A stretch of 64,000 nucleotides of DNA from assembly GCA_013350335.1 (NCBI GenBank), contig CM023538.1, positions 50,109,195 through 50,173,194 of the forward strand, given 5' to 3'. Under the pieces are notes generated by a model that was not told the origin of the DNA, did no database searches, and was given only the letters and a program-made list of their open reading frames with translations. The position numbers and the translations under genes are program-made. Numbering within the stretch: the first letter of the stretch is position 1; the number at the start of each line of letters is the position of its first letter. The DNA comes from Chimonanthus salicifolius (lineage: Eukaryota > Streptophyta > Magnoliopsida > Laurales > Calycanthaceae). Below, one piece after another: positions 10,171 to 22,745 of the stretch.

Positions 10171-13100
10171 TGTAATGACCCGACCCAGGGTAATGGGTCA
10201 GTTGTGATGGGTAAAATTAATTTAGAAAATGATTGTAGTTTAAATCGATTTGTTAGTTTAATTTGATAATTTTATTTGGGAAAAACACAATTGAATTTAA
10301 GGATTTAATATTAGACCCCGATTTCACACTTTCTCTCCAATAAGAATTTACAAATTTATCCCCTTCGAATTAAATTAAGGGAATGGGAAATAAATTATCA
10401 ACTTAGATTTTAATTCCCCTAAGTTAGAATCTCAATTGGTAATATTCAATTAAGAATGTGAAATAATAAATAAGTTTCAATTTTAAGTGTTTAGAATTTA
10501 ATCGATGATTGACAAAATTAATAAAAGGTAAATAAAGGACAATTTATTAAAATCAATAATTTAAAGGGACCCACCTTCACTGGTCGAATTTAATTGTCCA
10601 AAATCCTTTCACCGATGGGATTCTTTGTTTAGATTAGATTCTTCTTCTTTCTTGTTCGTTTGGGACTCAAATCCCTACCTAAATGGAAACTGTCCAAAAT
10701 CCTTTCACCAATGGGATTTCTTTACCAATAGGACTCTCCTCCCTTTAAGAAACCTACGAACCCTTCCCTTCTTTTACCCTTTTCGAAACAGCAACCAAAT
10801 CTCAACGGAATCGCAGCGGAAACCTCAGCGGAAGAAGGGAAAGAAAAACCCCAAATCTCTCTTGAGTTCTTATTCCTCCTCTCCTCTTTGAAGACCAAGT
10901 TTCGGTTCAAGCAGCAGAGTTCGGGACCACTGTGTGACCAGTTTTTGTCGTCTTTATTCCCAAATTATAGCAAGTAACAGGTATGTCCCTCTAATTTCCT
11001 CTATATTCTTCTTCTCCCATGGGTTTCCTCTTCCTCTTCTCCCCTTTGTAAATTTCGAGCCAGCCAACCAGCCAATCCTTATTGGATGGTGATGATTTTT
11101 CCCTTCTTCATTCAGCTGTAGGATCAAATAAATTGGTGACTCAGATATGCCCCAATACTTGATCCATGAATAGTACCTGCCCAGTTTTCTTCCCCAAATA
11201 ACTAAATGTGGACTGATTTCAGTGTTTGTAGAATTTGCCCCTATTTTGCCAATCGTACTGTGACCCAGATCTGTCCCACCATAGATCTATTCCTTCTTCC
11301 AAACAAATGCATACAAGTAGATGCCCTGTTATTTACATTTACCTGTGTGAATAGACCAAGAAGAGACTAATCAAACCATTGATGTAGTTAGTGATATCTG
11401 GGACTGATTTTTCCGTCTTCAAATCGCTGATTATGGGGACTGATTGGGACTTTAAAACACAGCCAAAACTTAAGTGTTTTCCCTTGCTGCCCTACTAGTT
11501 TTAAAACAACCAGGGTGTGATTCTTTCAAACCAGGCCAAATCTTGGTCGTGGGTTTTCTTGGACTACTCAAAATTATTTTTAAACCTCACAGATTTGTTT
11601 TCTTTTGATTTTTATGAATTTTGTCTGTTTTAAATAATTTAGATGTGCATTTTCCTTAAAGTCTTGCGGAGAACTGATTTATGTCAAAACCATTTAGACG
11701 AGGCCAAATATTTAATATTTGACAGTTCTCTATAGCAGCCCCTGCTGCAATTTCCTTTGTTTAATACCCAGGCTTTTACAGTTGGGGACTGATTTCTTAC
11801 CCCAGATCAGCAAGTTAAAGGGACTGATTTTCAGCCCCAAAAAAACATTAATGTTGAGGACTGGTTGGTCCAAAATTTCACTTAGAACTGATCAGTAAAA
11901 CTGGTCCTCTTTCTACCTAAAACTGGATGCTTAAACCAGTCTTGTTAACGTCCAGCTTGAATCTGAGATAGAAAACCATCTCATACCTAGCCTCTTAACC
12001 TTGTATTTTCAGCATACATAGGTGAGGGCAACACACATCACCCATGGTTAATAATCCTTATACACCGATCTAATCCATGCTATTTAGAAATATTTGTTAG
12101 AAGAAATATTAAAAGTGATTGGAATCTTTAAAACATATTCGCAGCAGACTTTGGTATTCAAGAGTAATTATCACTTGGAAGCTACGTGGACTTCTCATTC
12201 ACAATACGAAAACTTCTAGGTGAGGAAAACAATGCACTACATACCATGTATTCAAATAATCTTCTATTTATTGTTGTGTAATGAAAAAAAATGCATTGTT
12301 TGTATGTTATGAATATAATTATTGGATCTAGAAAAGACTGGATGCATGTTAATGATGGTTATAATCCGGTGCTCACTCACAGTAATGTAAGGGAGATTTT
12401 GGCTAAATATTCTATTGGTCGTGAGGAGATCCAGTCCTCCCGGATTGTGAAATCTAATCATTAATGTATTGAAAGATCCAATAATTTTATATTCGTAGAT
12501 TAATGATTAATTGTATAGTATTGTTGAATTTCAATATTGATGGTACATGTTTGAATGTTGGTCTATTGATTCAAATCATTATGATGCTTGAATTATTGAT
12601 ATGTTTATTTCAAGGTATATGCATGCTATAGTAAATGAGATATCGATTATGATGCAATAATCTGCTTAAAATGGAGATCATAATCCTATAAGTATGTCAT
12701 GATTAATTAAGCATGTTGAATTGGCATTGAGCATAGCATTCTCATATTCATAGCATTGGGTATGAGGGTGCGATCCATGATTGTCACGAAGACCACGACG
12801 GTGGTAGTATTGTTAACCTCACTTTAAGTGAGAAGACCATTATGGTAGATGAGATGTGATATCCGTGACAAGTCATGAGCGCTGTTATTTGATGATAGGT
12901 TGTGTTATCCTCACTTTACGTGGGAAGGCCATTAAGGCGATGTTGTGTTATCCTCGATTCGTCGGGAAGACCACCAAATATCAGTAGTTGTAATAATGGG
13001 TTAGAATATGGCATTCGGCATTGAGCATTACATTTTGTAAAGGCATGGGCATGTAATAAATTGTTATTCTTGCTTATTTGAAATATCATTGAGGAAGTAG

Positions 13101-13670
13101 GAATGTCATACGCTATGTTTGTGTTATTGTTTTCTTCACTGGGCATGGAGCTCATCCCTTATATTGCAGGCAATCCCTTGGACTTGGGTCTGAACGATAA
13201 TCACAACTGAGCTTAGAAGGCGAGGAGTCGATGAAGAATTCGTAGAAACACTTAGTCAGTGCAAAATTTATTATTTAAATTATAAGTTGGTTGTTTATTT
13301 GAATTGAGACTTTGAGAAAGTTGTTTATTCTTTTGTTTTTAATTTGTGGAAACTTGGATAATAAATTCAAGTATGGATTAATTTTGAGAACGCTTTAATG
13401 TGATTGTTATGGGAATGTGAGTAAGTGATGCGTTTGGGGATCCTTATGTGAGTGATATTTATCCCTTTGAGTTATTTGGGAAGCTCAAATGAGATGTTAT
13501 GTCTTCGAGCAGGTTGTGGGCTTGACGAATCTTGGTGGCTTGTGAATGTAACTATGTTTGTTTTAAATTTAGCCACAGATTTTTTATGTAAGACCCGTTT
13601 AGGGCAGCAGGTGATGTAATTTTGTACAGTCAGATCACGCCCATCCAGGTGTTGAAAGCCGGGCGTGACA
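10171..13670 (+). mobile_element. 3500-bp solo LTR
   Basis: Starts TGTAATGACCCGACCC and ends GGGCGTGACA, with a perfect 5-bp target duplication CAAGG at 10166-10170 and 13671-13675. Removing the element and one CAAGG rejoins the minus-strand transposon frame (...LGWESL|FALNHPL...). No gag or pol is present, so this is an LTR left by recombination between two LTRs. Length and ends resemble LTRs of large Gypsy (chromovirus) elements, but the lineage is inferred. Internal subrepeats lie at 12811-12975. Orientation is tentative. Confidence 0.82.
12811..12975 (+). repeat. Three short direct repeats within the solo LTR
   Basis: Units starting near 12811, 12903 and 12945 share 'tgtta-cctc' followed by a 'tttaagtgagaagacc'-type stretch. 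They are diverged and unequally spaced. Confidence 0.55.
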
Positions 13671-14021
13671 CAAGGATTCCCAGCCAAGGTTTTGAAAGTA
13701 TTTTTTGATTTTGAGGTCATAAGGTCTAAAGAATGATAGGTTGACAATTTTACCATAAACAGTGGCTCATGATGAGAAATCCTCGTCATATAGTTTTGCT
13801 GCATCCTCTAAAATGAAGTTTTTGGGGTCATCTTTGTGCTTTGTCCTTCGTTCCTTCTGTAGTGCAATTCTAGAACGTTTTCCTTTCGTTTTCGTGCTTG
13901 AGGGCCCATCGATTTGGGGATTTGATGCTATTGATGAGAAGGAAGAGGAGTGGAATGTTCTAAATTTTGCCTCTCTGAAATCAAAATTAGAGAGTGAAGG
14001 AAATCGAAAGTGTTTGGCCAA

Positions 14022-14371
14022 TCACTAATCCCAAATCAGCCCAATTTTATGTGTCCCAAAAAACCAATAGAGGGGCCAATGCAATTTCACTCACAAGAAA
14101 AAAATAGAATAGAATTTTTAAGGATTGGGCGGAATAGTATGAAGTTGTTTCTTAAAAAGTTTTTGCCAAGTGTACTTCATGGGCCTCTTCTCTTGTGGAA
14201 TTTAAGAATATATCAATGATATCTTGCGTGCCTGGAAAGAATGCACTGATTTAGCTTAGATCTGTTTAGTGTTGCTACCATCTTTTGGGTTTCTACGAGG
14301 GGGTATTGGGATTGCGGATAATGGTGTTTTCTTTGCTCTTCATGTTTTGCTTTCTATCCTTGCACCTCTAG
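14022..14371. other. No gene recognised
   Basis: AT-rich stretch between the transposon ORF start and LTR-like sequence B. No polypurine tract or primer site could be recognised beside 14372. Confidence 0.4.
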
Positions 14372-15577
14372 TGCCACCTGATGTGGAGCGAATCGACATT
14401 GATTTATTTTGATTTTATTGTATTTAGTTGTCTTTTGATATAATTTTCTATTTTTTTTATATGAGGGTATTTTGTTTTATTTTACACTTAGGGGTATTTT
14501 CGTCATCTGTTGGTGTGTTTATTATAAATACATTATAAGCCTCATTGGGGCAATCAGTTGATGAATGAAATTGAAATTTTCTTCTGCTGCTAGTGCAAAT
14601 AAAATAATTTGGGAGCGATTCCTTTGGCGTGAAACCTGTCATGAGGCCATCCTTCCATCTTCTTCAGGTACTTCTTCTCCTTCTCTCTTTCCTTTTCCGT
14701 TTCTTTCCCTATTGCCGTGACCGTTTGAGACCCATCAACTTTTGCCGTTCCCTATCAGATCTGCCCAGATTTGTTCCTCAGCCATTTTCGCCCCTTTTCT
14801 TTAGTCATTAGCCATCGCCCCCCTTCCCAACACCTTTCCAAGCCTTCACCCCACGTCTATACCCCTCCCTGAATTTCACCAGTGACCCGAAACCCATCCC
14901 TGGGTTTCGTTCCTTGCCCAAACCACTCCCTCCACTTTCGCACTTCTCTAAAACCCATCCTACCATTTTCGTACAGCCCTAAACCCCTTCCTATTGCCAT
15001 CTTCAACTCTCTTGAACCCTTCCATTGGCTGCTACCATCCCCTCTAACCCCTTTCTGCTTGTCGTTCCCTTCTCCTGCTTCACTTGTTGTCGCCAACCCC
15101 TACAGAGCCCTTCACAGTGTACCGCGACTCCATATTCCCCTCTCTTTGCTGCTGCGAACCCCATATCCCTCCACCACCTTCCCGCCACCCTCTTTTAGTA
15201 CCCTCCGTGTTTCCGTCCCTCCTTTCCTTGCCATTCACAGACCCTCATTATTCAATTTGTATCCGCTCCTTTAGTTATTTCAATAGACCATGCCTAAGTC
15301 CTCATTTAATAACCCAAGTGCCCTTTAGCCTTCCCTCCTTAAATTACCATCACTGTCATTCAACCACCATTTACTCATTTATTCATATTAAACACATTAT
15401 ATTCGTAAAATTTGCATGATTATGTGTGGTAATTTTATATTTATTAATTGCATATATTAATCTGAATTTAATTTCAGCCCATATTAGTCTTAGAGTTCAT
15501 TATTTTCATCCTATTTTAATCTTTAGGGAACCAAATTTAGGCATATTTAGGGTTACCCTATCCCTTGTCCTGCGTCA
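14372..15577 (+). mobile_element. LTR-like sequence B
   Basis: Starts TGCCACCTGATG and ends CTGCGTCA. It holds a TATA box near 14521 ('attataaatacatt'), a long CT-rich leader (about 14640-15400) and a tail (15408-15577) matching 3958-4118 of sequence A. It is about 270 bp longer than A, mostly in the CT-rich part. Open frames in the CT-rich tract are low-complexity and not genes. The sharp end at 15577 next to an oligo-A tract suggests truncation or a nested insertion. Confidence 0.5.
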
Positions 15578-15617
15578 CCACCTTTTATTTTAATATACTA
15601 ACGATTCAAAAAAAAAA

Positions 15618-16412
15618 AAAATACAAAAGGCCCTAATCTCGTCAACAATTCGCTACGGAATAAAATTTGACATAGGTTTTGTTTCAATTTAAATTCGCAC
15701 AAAATTAATTGTGCTTTAATTAATTTCAAATTCCAACACAAATTCGAAATTAAAATGATAAAATAGAACATTGAAAGTAAGAATTAATTACAAACAAAAT
15801 TAATTTGCAGAAATTAAATCAAAAGAAAACTCATCAAGATCGGAGAGGAACCACGCTCAAGCTTTTAATTTTATTGCATTCAAATTGTGTGTACAAAATG
15901 CATGGCCGATCACTCAATTTATACTAGAGTGTGGGCCGGAAGAATAAGGAAATTACAATCCAAAACAAGGGAAATTCGTCCATTGCATGTTGCTCCGTCG
16001 TCTAAACACGAAATTCTAGGTCTAGATCCCTTAGAATAGGATCATGGACACCTAGTCTCATCCATTCACACGCCATTGCAATTTAGAACCATAATTTTTT
16101 TAAGTTTCTATGTCCACAATCCACATGATGCCATGTGTCCTTATTACATGGTAAATATAAGAACATGATAAATTACAAAAAAAATCCAATCCCCAAGGAT
16201 GCATTCGCCCATACTTGCTAGAAATTGGAGCAAATTTTGTAGAAACAAAAGCCGCCTCAAGAGATTTCATTCCTTCATTCCCAAAGCTTCCCAATTCGTT
16301 GCAAATAGTTGGTAGGATATTCCATGCGTCCAAGGACTTCCCAATTAGGAGAAGATTCTTGACAACAAAATTTGAGAAGACATGACACAAGATAAGGCAT
16401 GCCATGTTGAAT
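15618..16412. repeat. Left arm of a large imperfect inverted repeat
   Basis: Its reverse complement aligns by eye with 18400-19150. Shared blocks include 'taatctc..gtcaacaatt', 'ggaataaaat-ttgaca', 'attcgttgcaaat', 'catgcgt..gga..cttcc' and 'gcatgccatgttg'. Arms are diverged with small indels. They may be two oppositely oriented copies of one repeat rather than a single fold-back insertion. Confidence 0.6.
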
Positions 16413-16776
16413 TCCCATCACTCCACTTTGTGACTAGCAAATGGGCCACTTTGTTGGATTGGATTGGGTCAATTTTTATGTATTTGGAAGCCTAACCCAA
16501 TACCCAAGCCCACGATTGATGCGGGCATCATTACCAACACCATTCACAATCGAGAGAATCAAATTGAAGATGAGCCGATTCCAATTGATCTCAAATTGCT
16601 GGGGATTTTAACGCATCAAAAGTGGGCCCGAAATGGCTTCTGTGGGAGCATGATATGTCCAATTTAATGGCTCATGGGCTAAGGCATTTGGTCAGGCTTC
16701 CAAATCCATAAAATTTAGCCCAATTTTGTCCACGTAAGGGGTCCATTTGCAGCCCACAAGGTGGAGTGACGAGAAT

Positions 16777-18380
16777 CCTGTTAGGGCCTTCGTTGGACCG
16801 AGTCTATGTATTGTCAATTCCGTGACCGAGCATGACCGTGTGTCTTGGACCTTGCCTTAATAGAATGCGAAGGTGTCAGAAGATCTAATGTGCATTGAAG
16901 AATCCACACCAAACATATGATTGGCACAAAGGTAAGTGAACCTTAAGGGACCTTAGGTTAAGCCTAAAATACCTTAGAAGTCAATGGTTGTAAAATTGGG
17001 AAACTGGAAATTGTTTAACTGTCAGCCTTGAGGCCTCAAGCATTTTGTCGAGGCCTCAAAGACTGTCCACAACTGAGCAAAAATGACAGCTAAATTCCAA
17101 CGTGTGATCTCATGGTCATCTGGCCTTTGACCAAATATCTTACAAGATATGGTGAGAAATATTTGAAAAAGGGGAAAGGTTGCTCATGAGTTTTGAAAGA
17201 TCATATGCCTCATCGTGATTGGAGACCTTATGAACATATGGAGATCCTAGAAGGCTCCTATGGATTTGATGAGATTATGAAAAATCAGTTTACCATCTCA
17301 TACTCATGAACAAATCTTTTTGAAGCTAAGCATCGTGGGTGGCAATCTAACACATATTTGGAAAGGCTCCATAAAGGATTATTGAGAAATCATTTTTGCT
17401 ACCTCATGACTTGGTAGTTAAATATTCTGATTGGCAATCACGGACAGGTGGCAAATTAGTGAGCTAGTCATTGACTAAAAATCAAGGTTTTCGAAATCGC
17501 ACGATTCACGATTCACGGTTCAGACCCCTACACCGATTCACAATACGATTCGTTTTTGACAACCTTGTTAAAAATCATTAGAAGTAAAGGTTTGAAATCT
17601 GGAAATTTAATGAGCTGTACTTCCAAATACAGGCTCGAGGCCTCGAGACTTAACTGTTCCAAAACAGTCTTATAAATGTACGGTTTGGCTGAATTCAAAA
17701 TACAGAGCTGAATATTGGTAAATCAAAAACAGTCACCAGAGACCTTTCCCATCCTTTGTCCTCTCTACTTCATCATCCTTTGCAAGGACATGAAAAAGTA
17801 TTCGACGCTTAAGTTATGAAGAAGACGAGAACTGATTTACTAGGACCCAAAAGCCAGTAAAATCATTGTCCTAGAATCCATGTTCCGCTGTGCCAAAGCT
17901 CACTAAAGAATGGACCAGATCTGAAGGAAGAGGCAGGGAGACATCAATAAGAAGAACATACATTTTGAAGAATTGTTAAGACCCAAGGCAAGTGTTCCTC
18001 TTAGTCTTTTTATTTGATATCACATTGTAAGGTGGACTAAAACATTGTGTTCGAACCACCCAAAAAGAATAGATGTCGAGGATTAAACCATGGGGGCCGA
18101 ATCTCTATAAAAAAAATTAGGTTGTACTATTTGAGTATGAAGCTCATTCATAGTATATTGGGACGACCCTAGAGTTGGAAAGTCTGACAGTGGATGTAGG
18201 TTCAGGTGAACCGAACCACTATAAATGATTGTGCAATGTGGTTTGCTTTGATGGTTTGATTCCTTTGTTTATCACTTGCACACATGTTTATTCTGCTGCA
18301 CATATTGTTAAATTGATTTATTTTAAAAGGGAAATAAAATCGGATCATACCTATTCACCCCTCCCTCTAGGTCTTGCATC
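16777..18380 (+). mobile_element. Sirevirus-like LTR remnant (tentative)
   Basis: The right end reads 'acctattcacccctccctctag', which is typical of the 3' end of Sirevirus Copia LTRs. A possible start TGTTAGGGCC lies at 16773-16777. The body contains repeated 'gaggcctc' words (17030-17060, 17634-17645) and a possible TATA near 18107. No primer-binding site follows and no target duplication was found. It separates the arms of the inverted repeat. Confidence 0.38.
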
Positions 18381-18399
18381 ATTCTTGTAACGAAATTTC

Positions 18400-19150
18400 A
18401 CATCCAACATGCCATGCCACATCACATGCCATGTCACTCTCCAACCTCTACAATTCAGTTGCTTGGAATCCTCACATGCTAAGGAAGTCTCCAACGCATG
18501 GCAATCTAAATTTTTAGGTGTTGAACGAATTTGGGAAATGATTTGCAAGCAATGAATGACAATGGGAGGGAGATATTTTAGAGTCATCAATTTTCTCGAA
18601 TCTACAAGTCAAAACTGTGTGCATCTCCATTGAGCGATTGTAATTTTTCTTTGTTTTATTTTTTCCTTGCAATTCACATATCATGTTGTGGACGGTGGAA
18701 AAGAGAAGACTTAGGGTCAATGGCGTGTGAAGGAAATGAGATGGGCGCATATGATCGTAACTTGTAGGATCTTTGGCTACAACTTAGGACACCAACGATT
18801 GGAGGCTTGTGTTTCCAATTTTTTTACACGCCAAATTTCTAGTATAAATAAGCGTGGTGGGTATATTGTAGGGACAATTCATTTCGGCCAATACAAGAAT
18901 TTATTTGAAGGTTTTCCCCACATTTGGTGAGTGTTTTTATTTTGGTTTGAATTTATGCAATTTTCTTGTCTTTAATTAATTTTATGATTGCCAATTTTCA
19001 ATTTATTGATTGTAAATTATTTGAATTAATTTCAGCAACTTAAAATTAATTATTGCACATTTAATTGTGTGAATTGCAAATTGAAATTGAAGCCTTTGTC
19101 AATTTTATTCCAATGAGAATTGTTGACCTAGGTGAGATTAGGAGGACCTT
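18400..19150. repeat. Right arm of the large imperfect inverted repeat
   Basis: It is the reverse-complement partner of 15618-16412; the outermost shared block is around 19105-19145 against 15620-15665. No ORF is shared by the two arms. Confidence 0.6.
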
Positions 19151-21134
19151 TGATTTTTCCCATTGAGTGAAATTTCTTTGGATCCTCTAATCAATTTTCG
19201 AGGACCCATATAAAATTGGGCCAATTTGAGATTAGTGTTTTGGGCGATCGATTTCAATTTCCTTCACTCTCTAACTTTGATTTCTTAGAGAGGCAAAATT
19301 TAATTTTATTTTCAGATTCGAGTTATTGGACCTAACCTCCAATTTCATAAATTTGGAGCCTTTGACCGAACCCATATCTTGTGGTCGAACTTCTTTGGTT
19401 GCTCTTTGAATCAGGCTACATCAATGAGCCAATTATTTTATGGTTTTGGGCCCATATGGAACCCCCTCATGTGCTAGGAGTGCAATTCAACCAATTCATC
19501 CTCCAATTGTCTCTTAATCCGTGGGTCCTTGATGTCTTCATTGTCCATGATTAAATTGAGGTCCTCATAACCTAGGAATGTAGCCCACCAAATATGTTGG
19601 TAATGCGTCTATCGAAAAGGTCTTATCTAGAATATGAGGTCCACCAAAAATCACCTTGATTAAGTCTATCAAACCATGTCTTTTTAAGCTCTCTAAATTT
19701 TGATCAATCTAAATTATTTTTAATCTTTTAACTTTATGGCCTTCAAAAACATGGCTTAATTGACTGATTAAAGAGTTTTTTTATGGCTTTCATGCTAAAC
19801 AAAGGTCTTTCCGACAGACCTATCACCACTCCATTTGGTGGGCCCCATGCATAGGTGTGTGGGGTAATACCGTACACACAATTGTGCAGGTGATCATCCT
19901 TTCACATGTATACTTTTCCTTTTTTCAAATATTAGAGGCAAAACTGGTGCAATCAAAACAGGGTTTCTTGAGGCTAGCCCACAAGAAACCCACCCCCCAC
20001 CCCCCTTCCCACGCCACCCACACACACATAAAAGAAGTGAAAAACATCTTCAGACAACATTTTTGAGTAGTTGTGCGAAATGTTATCAGCATCAATTGCT
20101 AACCGTGGCACCATTTGGAATGAAACACCCATGTAACAAAATGCACTGATTTAAATATTTTAACTAACATGTAAATGAGCTAAGTCAATCATGCAGAAGT
20201 TCATCGATTTAATGGTTCGGTTCTCTGCCATGCTAGTAGGCTGGACATGAGCTAGATCAGACCCAGTTTGACTAAATATTGTATGCTAGTAGGATGTAAA
20301 TGCAACAATAAAATCCATCCCAACTGAACCTGATCCCTAAAAACTAGTCTGGTCCATCCAAGTGAAGCAAATACTGTGATTGCTGATGGATGGACTTAGA
20401 CCCAAATAATCGTATGAGAATTATACAACACAAGGAATGGTCAATCCAAACAGCTCTAAACACCAGTCCACACTCTAAATTCAAATTGTGCTTCAACCAA
20501 CACCCATTCAACAATTCTTCATCAAGTACCAAAACTGTAAATATTGACATTTCAAGCCAAACTGTAAATATTCATCCAATGTTAGCTCTAGAAAAGGCTT
20601 GAGTTCTTAGTCTGAGGTTCTTTAACATGGGATACGGGAGGATAGGCCCCAGCCACAAACATAGGCAAAAGATAGACAAATGTAGAATCATGTGAAGTTG
20701 TGAACTATGGGAGTGACCAAATTGGATCTCGTCGAATCATCCTAACTGTTGATTTGTAAGCATCAACATTAAACCATTGGATAGCTATACTTTTTATGCT
20801 CAATCCATTAATGAGGATGAGTCAATTGACAGAAGCACATGCCACATTTGAATGTCCCACTTATAAACCTCATAACTAGGCACATTCCCGTTAGGGCATT
20901 TTTAGACATACATTAAAAACCAAAACTCGAGGCCACCATCACTTGATAGACCTACTTCAGATAGTGATATTATAAACAGTACATTATCCTGTATAGTTGT
21001 ATCTAGCTATCCTTTCGAGTTGGATTGATATGAAAATATAAACATCTATCCAATCCAATTTAAATTTAAATATCAAGAATCAAAGAATTAAGGGTTACTA
21101 GCACAATATGGTCAATCAACGTAATAGGGTGAGA
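19150..21134. other. Intergenic, no gene recognised
   Basis: No coding signal beyond short shadows. A C-rich run lies at about 19992-20025, followed by a short CA-rich stretch. Confidence 0.55.
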
Positions 21135-21142
21135 CTTGGCAC

Positions 21143-22737
21143 TAGACTTGGCAAAATTTGACCTGATCCAATTACCCAAACTGAATTAATGGGTATAGGT
21201 CTAAGCTCTATGACCCATTTAATAATTGGGTCGAGTCTACCCTAACCCGTTTATAACCAGGTCAATTCATGTCTACCCATTTACCTGATTAAGCTTTGAT
21301 ATATAAGACATTCATGTCTATCCTAACCCTAGGCTAAAATTGAGACTCAGAGTGAAAAGCGATTCGCATAGTGGTGCTTGTGTTCGTGTCTTTGCCTTTT
21401 CCCTCTCCATCGCTCGTGGACCATGGCCGATGGCCAATTTGAGGCTCTGTTGTCTCTTCTTCTTTTTATCTTTCATTTACTTTCAATAAAAACAAAAAAA
21501 AAAAAAAAAAACAAAATCCGTACCTAAGATTTGCAAATTGTGGCTTCTTCTGTATTGCTAGACACCAGTTGCTCACACTTTCTCTCTCTTCCACCCTCCC
21601 TCCTTCCTCGTCTCTTCTTTTCTTGTTTTATTTTTCATTTTCTTCGACGAAAATCTCAGCTTGACATTCTAAGATTCACAACCTGTGGCTTCCATTGGTC
21701 GTCGGATGCCAATTTTGCATGCACACTCAATATCTAGCCGATTTAAGGTTCTCTCACTCTTCCCCCCTCTCATTTCTCTTCTCATTTTTGTTCTTTCTTT
21801 TTTATAAACTAAAATATCTGCTTGGCAGTTTTATAGGCTTCTTCTGGACACCTGTTTCGCACGATCATTCTCTCTCTCCAATTTAAGGTACTCTCTCTCC
21901 TCACCTCAGTTTTTCAATTTTTTTAAAAAACTAAAATCTCTACTTGAATGTTGTAGCCTACAACTTCTTCATCGTTGCCAAATGTCGATTTCTCACCATC
22001 ACTCACACACACTCTCTCTCTCTTCGATTTAAGGTAACTCTTCTTTTCTCTCTCATTTTTTTTAATTATTTTAAACTAAAATCTCTTTCTCAGTTTCTTG
22101 TGTTGAATTTGGACATATTACAATGCATGGAGGGATAAGTATATTTGATAGTTAGGATTAATCATAAATTGGTCCTATATTGATGAATAAAAATGGAGTG
22201 TTTGCCAACTCCCTTTTTTTTTGTTTTGAGTTGACTGGAGTTTATAATTATTGATTACTTATTGAAATTATCGGTCACTATTGAAAGTGTTTACTGGTTG
22301 AATTTATAGGTTACCATTAAAGGGAAGAGTCAATGCCTTTTCATATCATTTCAATTTTATGATGGTAAAAGAATATTGTTTATATGTTAAACTTATTCAG
22401 TCATTATTTTATTTTATTTTTGAAAAGTTATTCAGTCATTAATTTTTGTATCTTGTTTTAGATATTTTAGTTTTTAGATATTTTTTATATATGAAAGTTT
22501 AGTAATTGAACATTTTATACAATTTTTTAAGATATATGGATTTTATTGTTTAATATTCGCTTCATTTTGTGGATGAATTAAATGTCTACAAGCTTGGTTA
22601 GGTAAATGGGTAACCCAAAGCCCGACCCAACCCAAACCCTTAATAGACCCGAATCGACTGAATCATTTAATAAACAAGTAACGGGTCAAGAATCGGTGAC
22701 CTCAACCCGAAAAGGATTTGACTTGTTGTTTCGTCTA
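21143..22737. mobile_element. Non-autonomous hAT element (1595 bp)
   Basis: Left end TAGACTTGGCAAA; right end reads TAGACGAAACAAC on the opposite strand. The 8-bp flanks CTTGGCAC (21135-21142) and CTTGACAC (22738-22745) are 7/8 identical. Both subterminal regions carry many 'gggtc/gaccc' words (about 21165-21290 and 22600-22720), as in plant hAT elements. Instead of a transposase, the middle carries a CT-rich leader-like tandem repeat (21500-22110). It may derive from an autonomous element by internal deletion. Confidence 0.75.
21500..22110 (+). repeat. Tandem leader units with repeated splice-donor-like ends
   Basis: Three to four diverged units of about 130-190 bp. Each runs 'aaactaaaatctct', 'gctt-g-cattcta', 'cttcttc-ggac-cc', a CT-rich run, then 'atttaaggt' (near 21742, 21883, 22027). 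The final AAGGT(A/T) of each unit looks like a 5' splice site. They look like a reduplicated untranslated exon. Confidence 0.55.
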
Positions 22738-22745
22738 CTTGACAC

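Larger units (their letters stand above)
8575..14021 (-). pseudogene. Broken transposon ORF resembling the 'putative plant transposon protein' family
   Basis: Minus-strand coding relic running from 14021 down to about 8575. The first part (14021-13767) starts MAKHFRFPS and is basic and serine-rich. After one stop it continues VYGKIVNLSFF...YFQNLGWES up to 13671. There a solo LTR interrupts it, and it resumes exactly at 10165 with NHPLYPTLVKEFCANF...VRGHNLFLSYERL. Frameshifts near 9845 and 9650 join it to FPRNGHHDHM...ILCHLFHRRG and then to a proline/serine-rich tail, into which a small hAT-like element has inserted (8886-9279). The order Gw-xx-L, YPxLVxEF, VRG, PRNGH, LPYG resembles the domain seen in many plant retroelement-borne ORFs of unknown role. 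The family assignment is by eye and function is unknown. It lies antisense to the flanking LTR-like sequences A and B. Confidence 0.6.

Noticed and set aside
13762..14219. Plus-strand frames opposite the transposon ORF
   Set aside because: They are shadows of the minus-strand MAKHFRFPS frame, which joins collinearly to the rest of the ORF.
14629..15419. Overlapping proline/serine-rich frames on both strands
   Set aside because: They arise from the CT-rich leader part of LTR-like sequence B and show no domain or splice context.
3186..15577. One complete 12.4-kb LTR element bounded by sequences A and B
   Set aside because: Kept only as a hypothesis: no matching target duplication, no primer site after A and no polypurine tract before B were found.
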